Shown: positions 50,297-58,761 of the stretch, one piece after another | Numbering within the stretch: position 1 is the first letter of the stretch | How the letters are laid out: every line of letters begins with the position of its first letter | From: Amycolatopsis anabasis | GTDB lineage: Bacteria; Actinomycetota; Actinomycetes; Mycobacteriales; Pseudonocardiaceae | Direction: 5' to 3' | DNA: 64,000 bases | Assembly (NCBI RefSeq): GCF_009765355.1 | Contig: NZ_VTHK01000035.1 | Span: forward strand, 31,500 to 95,499 | Translations under genes and position numbers: made by a program | The notes under the pieces: model-generated | The model's database searches: none | The model's input: only the letters and a program-made list of their open reading frames with translations | Told to the model about the DNA's origin: nothing

Positions 50297-51306
50297 TGGG
50301 CGTGCAGCGCGTGACCGTGCTCGGCGCGGGGTCCTGGGGCACCGCGTTCGCCAAGGTGCTCGCCGACGCGGGCCGGGACGTCACCGTCTGGGCGCGCCGG
50401 AGCGAGGTCGCCGAAGAGATCCGGGAGCGGCACGTCAATTCCGGTTACCTGCCCGAGGTGCGGCTGCCGGACCGGATCACCGCGACCGCGGATCCGGGCG
50501 AGGCGCTCGCCGGCGCCGAGGCCGTGGTGCTCGCGGTGCCGAGCCAGAGCCTGCGCGCGAACCTGACCGCCTGGCGCGGCCTGCTGCCGCGCGAGGCGAT
50601 CCTGGTCAGCCTGGCCAAGGGCGTCGAACTGGGCACGCTCAAGCGGATGAGCGAGGTGATCGCCGAGATCGCCGGGGCGCCGGAGGGCGAGATCGTGGTG
50701 GTGACCGGGCCGAACCTGGCCCGCGAGATCGCCCACGGCCAGCCCGCGGCGGCCGTGGTCGCGTGCGCGGACCACGAGCGCGCGGTGGCGATCCAGACCG
50801 CGAGTTTCACCCGGTACTTCCGGCCGTACACCAACACCGACGTGGTCGGGTGCGAGCTGGGCGGCGCCTGCAAGAACGTGATCGCGCTGAGCTGCGGGAT
50901 GGCCGCCGGGCTCGGGTTCGGCGCGAACACCATGGCGACCCTGATCACCCGCGGGCTGGCCGAGATGGCCCGGCTCGGGGCGAAACTGGGCGCCGATCCG
51001 CTGACCTTCGCCGGGCTGGCCGGGGTCGGCGACCTGGTGGCGACCTGTTCGTCACCGCTTTCGCGGAACCGGACGTTCGGCGAACGGCTCGGCCGGGGCG
51101 AAACCGTCGAAGAAGCCCAGCGCGCGGCGGGCGGGCAGGTGGCCGAGGGGGTGAAGTCCTGCTCGTCGATCCGGGAACTGGCCCGGACGCACGGGGTGGA
51201 CATGCCGATCACCGACGCCATGCACCGGGTGTGCCACGAGGGTGGTGACCCGCGCCACCTCGGCGCGGAACTCCTGGGCCGCTCCCAGAAACACGAGTGG
51301 TCCTAG
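50296..51306 (+). CDS. gpsA: Glycerol-3-phosphate dehydrogenase [NAD(P)+]
   Basis: A 336-residue GpsA that reduces dihydroxyacetone phosphate to sn-glycerol 3-phosphate. VTVLGAGSWGTAFAKVLADA is the dinucleotide loop, VVVTGPNLAREIAHGQPAAA and ELGGACKNVIALSCGMAAGL are active-site segments with the catalytic Lys, and GLAGVGDLVATCSSPLSRNR follows. It is translationally coupled to plsC. Confidence 0.96.
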   Translation: MGVQRVTVLGAGSWGTAFAKVLADAGRDVTVWARRSEVAEEIRERHVNSGYLPEVRLPDRITATADPGEALAGAEAVVLAVPSQSLRANLTAWRGLLPREAILVSLAKGVELGTLKRMSEVIAEIAGAPEGEIVVVTGPNLAREIAHGQPAAAVVACADHERAVAIQTASFTRYFRPYTNTDVVGCELGGACKNVIALSCGMAAGLGFGANTMATLITRGLAEMARLGAKLGADPLTFAGLAGVGDLVATCSSPLSRNRTFGERLGRGETVEEAQRAAGGQVAEGVKSCSSIRELARTHGVDMPITDAMHRVCHEGGDPRHLGAELLGRSQKHEWS

Positions 51307-51363
51307 CAGTCCATTGGGTGGAACCGGTTGACGGTGGGCCGGGGTCCTGGTTCGGTGGGTGTC

Positions 51364-51447
51364 ATGTTCACGCGCGAAGTGCCGTCTGTGCGGGGTCTCG
51401 TCGACTCTCGCTCGGCCTGTCGCGCGCTGTGTCCGTGTTGTCGGTGA
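51364..51447 (+). CDS. Cysteine-rich leader peptide, probable attenuator of the dioxygenase gene
   Basis: A 27-codon ORF (MFTREVPSVRGLVDSRSACR followed by ALCPCCR and a stop) ends 58 bases before the cysteine dioxygenase start. Four cysteines lie in its last nine codons, and all four are TGT, the rare Cys codon in this GC-rich genome. GGTGGG lies just upstream of the ATG. Cysteine-rich leader peptides that act as attenuators of sulfur genes are known in mycobacteria. Here ribosome stalling at the TGT codons in low cysteine could set downstream folding. The peptide itself probably has no function. Confidence 0.6.
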   Translation: MFTREVPSVRGLVDSRSACRALCPCCR

Positions 51448-51481
51448 ACCCAGCCCGTTCCACCCGACCGACAGCTCACTT

Positions 51482-51494
51482 CTCAAGTCTTGAG
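51482..51494 (+). promoter_or_regulatory. Small hairpin overlapping the dioxygenase ribosome binding site
   Basis: CTCAAG-T-CTTGAG (51482-51494) is a perfect palindrome whose right arm ends in the GAGG that serves the gene at 51506. A second possible pairing, GGGTGGAAC (51316-51324) with GTTCCACCC (51457-51465), would bracket the leader peptide. Either could be part of a cysteine-responsive switch. Confidence 0.35.
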
Positions 51495-51505
51495 GACACA
51501 TCTTC

Positions 51506-51985
51506 ATGTTCGCCGTTCCGGACAACACCGTTGCCCTGGCCGAAAGGCCCGTCCTGCGTCACCCGGTCCGCGTCGCGCTCGAATTCGCCGCCGACCGCGA
51601 CCGCTGGCGCCACCTGCTGCGTTACGACCCCGACCAGCGGTTCTCCGCGCTCATCGACACCGATGGCGAGCAGGAGACCTGGTTGATGAGCTGGCTGCCG
51701 GGGCAGGAGACCGATCTGCACGACCACGCCTCGTCGACCGGGGCCTTCACCGTGGTCAGCGGCCTGCTGCGGGAGACCGTCGCCCGCCGCGCGCCGGACG
51801 GCCGCGCGGTGACCGAGCTGCACTCGCTGACCACCGGGCAGTCCCGCGTCTTCGGGCCCGGGTACGTGCACCAGGTCCGCAACGAGGGCCCGGACCCGGC
51901 GATCAGCGTGCACGTCTACCGCACCGGCGGCCGCGCGATGCGCCCGTACCACCTCGACCCCGTGGCCGGTCCGGTTCGCGACTAG
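51506..51985 (+). CDS. Cysteine dioxygenase-family protein
   Basis: A 159-residue cupin of the cysteine dioxygenase type I family. The first metal motif reads LHDHASSTGAFTVVSGLLRE and the last His comes in FGPGYVHQVRNEG, typical of bacterial CDO. It oxidises cysteine (or a similar thiol) to the sulfinate using Fe(II) and O2. The cysteine-rich leader upstream supports cysteine as the substrate. Start: ATG at 51506 behind GAGG. Its stop overlaps the stop of the convergent VOC gene (CTAG). Confidence 0.88.
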   Translation: MFAVPDNTVALAERPVLRHPVRVALEFAADRDRWRHLLRYDPDQRFSALIDTDGEQETWLMSWLPGQETDLHDHASSTGAFTVVSGLLRETVARRAPDGRAVTELHSLTTGQSRVFGPGYVHQVRNEGPDPAISVHVYRTGGRAMRPYHLDPVAGPVRD

Positions 51986-52350
51986 GCGGAACCCCGGCCG
52001 ATCGTCTCACGCAGGACGCAGAACTCGTTGCCCTCCGGGTCGCCGAGCACGGCCCAGCCGGTGCCGTCCGGCTCCCGGTGGTCGGCGACCAGGGTCGCGC
52101 CGAGTCCGAGGAGCCGGTCGACCTCCGCCTCCCGCGCCTGTTCGGGGCGCAGGCACACGTGCATCCGGTTCTTCCCGTTCTTCGGTTCGGGAACCCGCTG
52201 GAAGAAGAGGTTCAGCCCGCCCGGCAGCTCGATCACGGCTTCCTCGTGGTCGCATTCGGCGATCGGCTGCCCGGTGACCTGGCTCCAGAACCGCGCCAGC
52301 GCGAAGGTATCCGCGCAGTCGAAGGCGATGTTGTAGACGAATGAGCGCAT
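51982..52350 (-). CDS. VOC-family protein
   Basis: A 122-residue vicinal-oxygen-chelate protein of the glyoxalase-like (COG0346) type: VYNIAFDCADTFALARFWSQ, LNLFFQRVPEPKNGKNRMHV and AVLGDPEGNEFCVLRE are its strands. No function can be assigned. Start: ATG at 52350. Its last codon shares four bases with the CDO stop on the opposite strand. The hairpin repeat at 52405-52445 lies upstream. Confidence 0.82.
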   Translation of the reverse strand: MRSFVYNIAFDCADTFALARFWSQVTGQPIAECDHEEAVIELPGGLNLFFQRVPEPKNGKNRMHVCLRPEQAREAEVDRLLGLGATLVADHREPDGTGWAVLGDPEGNEFCVLRETIGRGSA

Positions 52351-52404
52351 GACGTGGAGCATGCCGTGCCGGACTTCCGCGCGGCCACCGGTTTACCGGG
52401 GCAT

Positions 52405-52445
52405 CGTGAGTGTTCCGGCGGTTCTAACCGGCCCGAACACTCACG
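52405..52445. repeat. GTCGTGAGTG-family hairpin, copy 1
   Basis: CGTGAGTGTTC (52405-52415) pairs with GAACACTCACG (52435-52445), an 11-bp perfect outer stem. Inside, a GGCGGTT/AACCGGCC stem has a CT loop. It overlaps the stop codon of the PPOX-type gene on the minus strand, so it could act as its terminator. Confidence 0.65.
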
Positions 52446-53100
52446 ACCGCTTCAGCACGTGTTCCGGGACGGGCACGTCGCCGGGGAGGTAGCCGGCGGA
52501 AACGGGTTCGCCGTACACCGTGCGCACCGGGAGCACGCCCGCCCAGGCGGTGCCGTTCTCCACGTCCTCGGGATCGTCGACCGCGTCCCCGGCGCGGATC
52601 TTGACCGAAGCCTCGGCGAGATCCAGCGCGAGCACCGACACCGACGCGAACTCCTTCGCGTTGACTTCCCGGGCGTGCTCCCACGAACCGGGCGCCAGAT
52701 GATCGGTGAGCACGTGCAGCGCGTGCATCTTCTCGTCCGCGTCGGTCACCGGGCGCGCCTGCCCGTGCACCACGGCGCTGCGGTAGTTCATCGAGTGGTT
52801 GTTGATCGAGCGCGCGTAGACGATCCCGTCCACCAGCGTCACCGTGACGCAGACGTCGATCCCGTTCGCGCCCGCCCGCATGCTTTGCGCGCCCGTGGAA
52901 CCGTGGACGTACAGGGTGTCCCCGTCCCGGCCGTACCCGGTCGGCAGCACCACCGGCGAACCGTCGAGCACCAGCCCGAGGTGGCAGATGAGGGCCTCGT
53001 CGAGCACCTCGTACAGCGCCGCGCGGTCGGTCGCGGCGCGGTTCTTCTTGCGGGTCAGCGTGCTCCGCGGGGTGGGGGACAGGGGTGCGAGCGAAGTCAT
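52441..53100 (-). CDS. PPOX/FMN-binding split-barrel protein
   Basis: A 219-residue pyridoxamine 5'-phosphate oxidase-like flavoprotein of the group often adjacent to MocR regulators: ALICHLGLVLDGSPVVLPTG, LYVHGSTGAQSMRAGANGID, YARSINNHSMNYRSAVVHGQ and SVSVLALDLAEASVKIRAGD give the split barrel and FMN/PLP contacts. Start: ATG at 53100. It is divergent from a MocR/PdxR-type regulator, likely controlled by it in response to a vitamin B6 or related amine signal. Confidence 0.85.
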   Translation of the reverse strand: MTSLAPLSPTPRSTLTRKKNRAATDRAALYEVLDEALICHLGLVLDGSPVVLPTGYGRDGDTLYVHGSTGAQSMRAGANGIDVCVTVTLVDGIVYARSINNHSMNYRSAVVHGQARPVTDADEKMHALHVLTDHLAPGSWEHAREVNAKEFASVSVLALDLAEASVKIRAGDAVDDPEDVENGTAWAGVLPVRTVYGEPVSAGYLPGDVPVPEHVLKRS

Positions 53101-53192
53101 GGCTTCAGCGTGCAACAGCCCAGTGGCATGGTTAAATGGCCAATTAGCTTATGATCCAAAGGGCCACTTCGTCGATGAACCCGAGGTCGGAC

Positions 53193-54578
53193 GTGTCCCA
53201 CCCCGATACCGCGCTGCCGGTCACCCTCGACCGGGAATCCGGCGTGCCGCTCGCCGTCCAGCTCGCCGACGCGTTGCGCGAATCGGCGTCGACCGGGCAC
53301 CTGCGCGGCGGCGACCGGCTGCCCTCGACCCGTGCGCTCGCCGACCGGCTCGGGGTGAGCCGCACGGTCACCTCGGCCGCCTACGAGCAACTGCACGCCG
53401 AAGGCTGGATCGCGGGCAGGCACGGCTCGGGCACCTACGTGACCACCTCGCCACCCGGTGACCGGCCCGCCCACGGCACCGTCTCCGGCGCGGACCTCGA
53501 GCCCGCCGAACGCCTCGACCTCACCCCCGGCACGCCGTGGGCGGAAGGTCTGGACCGGGCCGCCTGGCGCCGCGCGTGGCGGGCCGCCGCGGACACCCCG
53601 CCGCAGACCCGGGCGCACCGCGCGGGCCTGCCCGCCTACCGGGCGGCGATCGGCGAGCACCTGCTGCGGCATCGCGGCCTGGCCGTTGGAACCGATTCGG
53701 TGCTGGCCACCGGCGGCACCACGGCCGCGGTCGTGGAACTCGCGAGCGCGGTGTTCGCGCCGGGGGACGTGGTCGCCGTGGAGGAGCCCGGCTACCAGCG
53801 GGCGGTGCAGGCGTTCAGCTGCGCCGGGATCCGGGTCGTCGGGGCCGGGGTGGACGACCAGGGGATGCGCCCGGACGCGGTGCCGCGCGGTGCGCGGGCG
53901 GTGTACTGCTCGCCCGCCCACCAGTACCCGATGGGCAGCCGGATGAGCGCGTCGCGCCGGGTCGAGCTGATCGAGCGGGCGCGCGCGGAGGACATGCTGA
54001 TCATCGAGGACGACTACGACGGTGAGCTGCGCTTCGACGTGGCACCGCTGCCACTGCTCGCCGCGCTCGCCCCGGACGTGGTCGTGCACCTGGGCACCAC
54101 CAGCAAGATCCTCACCCCGACGCTGGGCGCCGGCTGGATGGTCGCGCCGCCCTCGGTGACCTCGGCCGTGCTGGACTACCGGGAGCGCACCGGCACCCGG
54201 CCCTCGCCCGCCGGGCAGCGGGTGCTGGTCGAACTGGCGCGGCACGGCGATCTCGGGCGGCACCTGCGCAAACTGCGCCGCGAGCTGTCCGAGCGCCGTT
54301 CGCTGCTGGTGTCCGCGTTGCGCGACGGCCACGTCCGGGTCACCGGCGACGACGCGGGCGCGCATCTCGTGGTGCGGTTCCGCTCGGCGGAGGTGGAGGC
54401 CGACCGGCTGGCCCGGGCCGCGGCCCTCGGCATCCGGCTCGACGGCCTGGCCAGGCATTTCGCCGGAACACCGAGCGCGTTCGGGGTCGCCATCGGCTAC
54501 GCGGGGTGTTCCCGGGAGGCGCTGCACGGCTCGCTGGAAGCACTCGTCGAGCTGCTTCGTCAACAGCCGGTAGGGTGA
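53193..54578 (+). CDS. MocR-family (GntR-aminotransferase fusion) regulator
   Basis: A 461-residue fusion of a GntR-like winged helix (about 15-75: VPLAVQLADALRESASTGHL, DRLGVSRTVTSAAYEQLHAE) and a class I aminotransferase-like domain (about 100-460) with the PLP lysine in HLGTTSKILTPTLGAGWMVA. MocR proteins sense PLP or amino compounds. Start: GTG at 53193 behind GAGG; ATG at 53175 or 53151 would add 6 or 14 residues. The 92-base gap to the divergent PPOX-type gene holds TGGCC-containing repeats likely to be its operator. ddl follows after six bases. Confidence 0.9.
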   Translation: MSHPDTALPVTLDRESGVPLAVQLADALRESASTGHLRGGDRLPSTRALADRLGVSRTVTSAAYEQLHAEGWIAGRHGSGTYVTTSPPGDRPAHGTVSGADLEPAERLDLTPGTPWAEGLDRAAWRRAWRAAADTPPQTRAHRAGLPAYRAAIGEHLLRHRGLAVGTDSVLATGGTTAAVVELASAVFAPGDVVAVEEPGYQRAVQAFSCAGIRVVGAGVDDQGMRPDAVPRGARAVYCSPAHQYPMGSRMSASRRVELIERARAEDMLIIEDDYDGELRFDVAPLPLLAALAPDVVVHLGTTSKILTPTLGAGWMVAPPSVTSAVLDYRERTGTRPSPAGQRVLVELARHGDLGRHLRKLRRELSERRSLLVSALRDGHVRVTGDDAGAHLVVRFRSAEVEADRLARAAALGIRLDGLARHFAGTPSAFGVAIGYAGCSREALHGSLEALVELLRQQPVG

Positions 54579-54584
54579 CCCGTC

Positions 54585-55682
54585 ATGAGCACTCCCAAAA
54601 CGCGAGTGGCAGTCGTGTTCGGCGGCCGGAGCACCGAGCACACGATCTCCTGCGTATCGGCGGGCAGCGTGCTGGCGAACCTGGACCGCGATCGGTTCGA
54701 GGTCGTCCCGATCGGCATCACCCCGCAAGGCGGCTGGGTGCTCGGCACCAGCGATCCGAAGGCGCTGGAGATCCGCGGCAGCGAACTGCCGTCGGTGACC
54801 GAGGGGAAGTCGCTCGTGCTCGCGGGCGATCCGACCAGCCGGCAGGTGGTTTCCCTGCAGCCCGGCCGGGAAGTCGAGGCGCTGTCCGCCGTGGACGTGG
54901 TGTTCCCGGTGCTGCACGGCGCTTTCGGTGAGGACGGCACCATCCAGGGCCTGCTCGAACTCGCCGGGATCCCGTACGTCGGGGCGGGTGTGCTCGCCAG
55001 CGCCACCGCGATGGACAAGGAGTACGCGAAGAAACTCCTTGCCGCGGAAGGACTTCCGGTCGGCAACTACGCGACCATCCGGCGTGGACAGTCTACTTTG
55101 GAGGAAGCGGACCGGGAGCGGCTCGGGCTGCCGGTGTTCGTCAAACCGGCCCGCGCCGGGTCGTCGATCGGGATCAGCAAGGTCACCGACTGGTCCGATC
55201 TGGACGCCGCGATCGCGCTGGCCCGCGAGACCGACCCCAAGGTGCTCGTCGAGGCGGCGGTCGTCGGCCGCGAGATCGAATGCGGCGTGCTGGAATTCCC
55301 GGACGGCCGCGTCGAGGCTTCGCTCCCGGCCGAGATCCGGGTACTCGACGAGGACGAGAGCGCCTGGTACGACTTCGAGACCAAGTACCTCGGCGAAGCG
55401 GCCGAACTCGACATCCCGGCGAAGCTGGACGACGTGGTCACCGAGCGGCTGCGCGCGATGGCGGTCAAGGCGTTCGGCGCGCTGGACGGTCAGGGGCTGG
55501 CCCGGGTCGACTTCTTCGTCGGCGCGGACGGCGAGCTGACGATCAACGAGGTCAACACGATGCCCGGCTTCACCTCGACCTCGGCCTACCCGAAGATGTG
55601 GACGGTCACCGGCGTCGACTACCCGACCCTGCTGTCCACCCTCATCGAGACCGCCATCGCCCGAGGCACCGGCCTCCGCTGA
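54585..55682 (+). CDS. ddl: D-alanine--D-alanine ligase
   Basis: A 365-residue ATP-grasp enzyme of peptidoglycan synthesis. VAVVFGGRSTEHTISCVSAG and FPVLHGAFGEDGTIQGLLEL are the N-terminal motifs; MDKEYAKKLLAAEGLPVG and VFVKPARAGSSIGISKVTD bind ATP; LARVDFFVGADGELTINEVN and MPGFTSTSAYPKMW bind metal and substrate. No change to D-Ala-D-Lac type residues was looked for in detail. Start: ATG at 54585. It is the D-Ala ligase of the core block (Rv2981c position). Confidence 0.95.
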   Translation: MSTPKTRVAVVFGGRSTEHTISCVSAGSVLANLDRDRFEVVPIGITPQGGWVLGTSDPKALEIRGSELPSVTEGKSLVLAGDPTSRQVVSLQPGREVEALSAVDVVFPVLHGAFGEDGTIQGLLELAGIPYVGAGVLASATAMDKEYAKKLLAAEGLPVGNYATIRRGQSTLEEADRERLGLPVFVKPARAGSSIGISKVTDWSDLDAAIALARETDPKVLVEAAVVGREIECGVLEFPDGRVEASLPAEIRVLDEDESAWYDFETKYLGEAAELDIPAKLDDVVTERLRAMAVKAFGALDGQGLARVDFFVGADGELTINEVNTMPGFTSTSAYPKMWTVTGVDYPTLLSTLIETAIARGTGLR

Positions 55683-55693
55683 CCCACGCTGGG

Positions 55694-55737
55694 TGGTGAG
55701 TGGCTAGGCCGGTTCTGACCGGTCAAACCCTCACGAC
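55694..55737. repeat. GTCGTGAGTG-family hairpin, copy 2 (diverged)
   Basis: The outer stem is shortened to GGTGAG/CTCAC (about 55695-55734), with the inner GGCCGGTT-CTG-ACCGGTC stem intact. It follows the ddl stop by about 12 bases and precedes the 3' end of the convergent DUF3515 gene, so it can serve as terminator for both. Confidence 0.55.
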
Positions 55738-55760
55738 CCCGGTTCGCCGGTCGGCCGGGG

Positions 55761-56324
55761 TCAGCCGAAGCGCAGGGGCTGGACGCCGAGGTTCTTGCTG
55801 ATCGTCGCGGAAACGTCCTGCAGCGGCCCGGTCCCGGCGTTGTCCGGCACGGTCAGCGCGGCGTAGACCTCCCGGTCCACCACGTACCAGGTCGACGTGC
55901 CTTCGCCGGGAACCACCAGCCACTTCACCCCGTCGATCAGCCGCAGCGGGGAGGACGGGTTCAGCTCCGGCGGCCGGTCGAGGCCGCAGCGCAGCACGAT
56001 CGGATTGGCGTCGCCCCAGGCCACCGTGGCCGGTGGGGCGGGGTTCGCCAGCTCCCGGCGCGCGAGCTTCGCGCCGTTCGACAGCAGTTCGGCGGGCAGC
56101 GCCCCGAGCAGCGTGGTGCACGCCGGGGCGCCCGCCTGCGGGGCGGGCACCGGCACCAGCGGCAGCGGTCCGCCCGCCTTGGGCGCGCTGTTGTCCGCGG
56201 AATCGGACGAGCCCGTGACGAGGCCGAATACGGCCACCGCGACGGCCAGTGCGACCGCGAGGGCCGCGGCGATGATGATCAGGGTCCGGGGCGGCGCGCC
56301 GGTTTCGGTTTCGGAGTCAGCCAC
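55761..56324 (-). CDS. DUF3515 membrane-anchored protein
   Basis: A 187-residue actinobacterial protein with one N-terminal membrane span (TLIIIAAALAVALAVAVAVF) and an extracytoplasmic domain of about 130 residues (TTLLGALPAELLSNGAKLAR, VAWGDANPIVLRCGLDRPPE, and a Trp-Tyr strand). It occupies the Rv2980 position next to ddlA in the conserved block. The function is unknown; a wall- or membrane-linked role is an inference. Confidence 0.85.
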   Translation of the reverse strand: MADSETETGAPPRTLIIIAAALAVALAVAVAVFGLVTGSSDSADNSAPKAGGPLPLVPVPAPQAGAPACTTLLGALPAELLSNGAKLARRELANPAPPATVAWGDANPIVLRCGLDRPPELNPSSPLRLIDGVKWLVVPGEGTSTWYVVDREVYAALTVPDNAGTGPLQDVSATISKNLGVQPLRFG

Positions 56325-56343
56325 CCGTCCACTACAGCACGCT

Positions 56344-56577
56344 TCAAAGATGGACGACCGGGCAGGTCAGCGTGCGCGTGATGCCCTCCACGTTCTGCAC
56401 CTTCGCGACCACGAGCTGGCCCAGCTGGTCCACATTGTCCGCCGCGGCGCGCACGATCACGTCGTAGGGCCCGGTGACGTCCTCCGAACTGGTGACGCCG
56501 GGGATCCCGCTGATCTCGGCCGCCACCGCCGCCGCCTTACCGACCTCGGTCTGGATGAGGATGTATGCGTGGACCAC
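56344..56577 (-). CDS. Lrp/AsnC ligand-binding-domain-only protein
   Basis: A 77-residue protein consisting only of the RAM (AsnC_trans_reg) ligand-binding domain: VHAYILIQTEVGKAAAVAAE, GVTSSEDVTGPYDVIVRAAA, then a helix and a last strand. It lacks a DNA-binding part, so it might modulate other Lrp proteins by heteromerisation. Start: GTG at 56577 behind AAGGGG. It lies between DUF3515 and the thiL promoter, and upstream of DUF3515 on the same strand. Confidence 0.85.
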   Translation of the reverse strand: MVHAYILIQTEVGKAAAVAAEISGIPGVTSSEDVTGPYDVIVRAAADNVDQLGQLVVAKVQNVEGITRTLTCPVVHL

Positions 56578-56725
56578 GGCGCGCCCCTTCGTCTGGATCG
56601 ATCGGATCGGTGTTCTATTCAGGTGGGAACGGTGCACAGCAACTTACCGCAGTACGGAAAAACATAGGCCATCCGACAATCGGGGGTCGAGCTGAAGTGC
56701 AGGTACGACAGGATGGAGGTGACGG

Positions 56726-57694
56726 GTGTCACCGCAGGGCAGACCCGACGAGGACACGGTTGCCGGTTTCGGGGAATTCGGGCTGATTCGCGCGATCACC
56801 GAGAACCGGAAACAACCGCGCAGCACCCTGCTCGGGCCGGGTGACGACGCTGCGGTGGTCGCGGCGCCGGACGGCCGGGTGGTCGCCACCAAGGACGTGC
56901 TCGTGCAGGGTGTGCACTTCCGGCTGGACTGGTCTACACCAGAGCACGTCGGGCGCAAGGCGATCGCGGTGAACCTCGCCGATCTCGCCGCGATGGGCGC
57001 GGCCCCCACCTCGGTCCTCATCGGATTGGCCTGCCCGGCCGACACCAAGGCGTCACTGATCACCGAACTCGTCGACGGGATGTGGGCCGAAGCGGGCCGG
57101 GTCGGCGTCGGCGTGGTCGGCGGTGACCTGGTGCGCGCCGATCAGCTCGTGGTGAGCATCACGGCGCTCGGCGATCTGCGCGGGCTGAACCCGGTGACCC
57201 GCTCGGGCGCGCGACCCGGGGACATCGTCGCGGTGTGCGGGAAGCTCGGCTGGGCCGCCGCGGGTCTGGCCGTGCTCGGCCGGGGATTCCGGTCGCCGGT
57301 CAGCGTGGTGAACGCGCAGCGGGTCCCCGAACCGCCGTACTCCGCGGGTCCGAGCGCCGCCGCGGCCGGGGCGACCTCGATGATCGACGTCTCGGACGGC
57401 CTGCTGGCCGATCTCGGGCACATCGCGGCGGCCTCCGAGGTCGGCATCGACGTGCACACCGACCGGATCCCGGTGCACCAGCGGCTCGTCGAGGTCGGGA
57501 CCGCGCTCGGCGCCGATCCCCTGAAGTGGGTGCTCACCGGCGGCGAGGACCACGCGCTCGCCGCCACCTTCCCGCCGTTCGCGGACCTGCCCGAAGGCTG
57601 GGCCCGGATCGGTTCGGTGACCATGCCGGAATCCGGTGTCACCGTGGACGGCAAGCCGTATGCGGGAGAAAGCGGCTGGGAGCACTGGCGGTAA
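56726..57694 (+). CDS. thiL: Thiamine-monophosphate kinase
   Basis: A 322-residue ThiL of the PurM/SelD fold that phosphorylates thiamine monophosphate to the diphosphate. FGEFGLIRAITEN, LLGPGDDAAVVAAPDGR, AVNLADLAAMGAAP and VGVVGGDLVRADQLVVSITA are nucleotide- and metal-binding motifs; MIDVSDGLLADLGHI and VLTGGEDHALAAT follow. Start: GTG at 56726 with GGAGG upstream. It is in the Rv2977c position. Confidence 0.95.
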   Translation: MSPQGRPDEDTVAGFGEFGLIRAITENRKQPRSTLLGPGDDAAVVAAPDGRVVATKDVLVQGVHFRLDWSTPEHVGRKAIAVNLADLAAMGAAPTSVLIGLACPADTKASLITELVDGMWAEAGRVGVGVVGGDLVRADQLVVSITALGDLRGLNPVTRSGARPGDIVAVCGKLGWAAAGLAVLGRGFRSPVSVVNAQRVPEPPYSAGPSAAAAGATSMIDVSDGLLADLGHIAAASEVGIDVHTDRIPVHQRLVEVGTALGADPLKWVLTGGEDHALAATFPPFADLPEGWARIGSVTMPESGVTVDGKPYAGESGWEHWR

Positions 57695-57712
57695 CCGCTT
57701 AGGCTGCCGCGT

Positions 57713-58192
57713 ATGGACATTCGCGTGGTGCCCTACGACGATCCGGACGCGGTGAAGCTGATCGCCGAGGTGCAGCAGGAATACGTGCTGCGCTACGGCG
57801 ATCCCGACGAGACGCCGATCGACGTCGAGCAGTTCGCCGCGCCGCGGGGGCTGTTCGTGGTGGGCTACCTCGACGACGTCCCGGTCGCCTGCGGCGGCTG
57901 GCGCGCGCACGACGGCCCGGCCCCCGACTTCCGGCCCGGGGACGCCGAGCTGAAGCGGATGTACGTGGTGAAATCCGCGCGGGGCAAGGGTTTCGCCCGC
58001 GGGGTGCTGGCCGAACTGGAACGCACCGCGGTCGCCGCCGGGCGGATCCGGGCGGTGCTGGAGACCGGGACGAAACAGCCGGAGGCGCTCGCGCTGTACC
58101 GTTCTTCGGGCTACCACGAGATTCCGAAGTTCGGGTACTACAAGAACGAACCGGAAAGCCGCTGCTTCGCGAAGGACCTCAGCGCGGGCTGA
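57713..58192 (+). CDS. GNAT-family N-acetyltransferase
   Basis: A 159-residue acetyltransferase with LKRMYVVKSARGKGFARGVL, carrying the acetyl-CoA loop RGKGFA, and a later ALALYRSSGYHEI typical of GNAT. The acceptor amine is unknown. Start: ATG at 57713, 18 bases after thiL. It may be in the same transcript as thiL. Confidence 0.88.
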   Translation: MDIRVVPYDDPDAVKLIAEVQQEYVLRYGDPDETPIDVEQFAAPRGLFVVGYLDDVPVACGGWRAHDGPAPDFRPGDAELKRMYVVKSARGKGFARGVLAELERTAVAAGRIRAVLETGTKQPEALALYRSSGYHEIPKFGYYKNEPESRCFAKDLSAG

Positions 58193-58219
58193 GTTCGAGG
58201 CCTTTCCACAGGAGGATCC

Positions 58220-58750
58220 ATGGCGATCTACGCGCTCGGCGACCTGGAGCCCAGCATCCACCCGGACGCATACGTGCATCCCGACGCGACCGTGATCGGG
58301 GACGTGCGGATCGCCGCGCACGCGTCGGTGTGGCCGCAGACCGTGCTGCGCGGGGACCACGGGTACATCGAGCTGGGCGAGCGGTCGAACATCCAGGACG
58401 GGTGCGTGGTGCACTGCACCCAGCGGCATCCGACGATCCTCGGGCCGTCGTCCGCGGTCGGGCATTCGGTGCACATCGAAGGCGCGACGATCGGCACCGG
58501 CTGCCTGATCGCGTCCGGTTCGGTGGTCCTCAACGGATCGGTGATCGAGGACGGCGGCATGGTCGGCGCGGGCGCGGTGCTGTCCTACGAAGCGCACGTC
58601 CCCGCCGGGCACATCGCGCTCGGCGTGCCCGCGAAAACCCGGCCGAACACGTCCTTCGGGCCGGACATGATCAAGACCGTGGTGGACGGCTACGTCGAGC
58701 GCGCCGTCCGATTCCGCACCGACCTCCGCCGCCTGGACGGGCAGGGCTAA
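58220..58750 (+). CDS. Gamma-class carbonic anhydrase-like protein
   Basis: A 176-residue left-handed beta-helix protein with hexapeptide repeats (VIGDVRIAAHASVWPQTVLR, NIQDGCVVHCTQRHP, HSVHIEGATIGTGCLIASGS). The three zinc His residues are seen in the VVHC, VGHS and VHIE regions. Family members are carbonic anhydrases or acyltransferases; the His set favours the first. Start: ATG at 58220 behind AGGAGG. It lies in a run with the GNAT gene and ung. Confidence 0.88.
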   Translation: MAIYALGDLEPSIHPDAYVHPDATVIGDVRIAAHASVWPQTVLRGDHGYIELGERSNIQDGCVVHCTQRHPTILGPSSAVGHSVHIEGATIGTGCLIASGSVVLNGSVIEDGGMVGAGAVLSYEAHVPAGHIALGVPAKTRPNTSFGPDMIKTVVDGYVERAVRFRTDLRRLDGQG

Positions 58751-58761
58751 AGTCACTGGGC

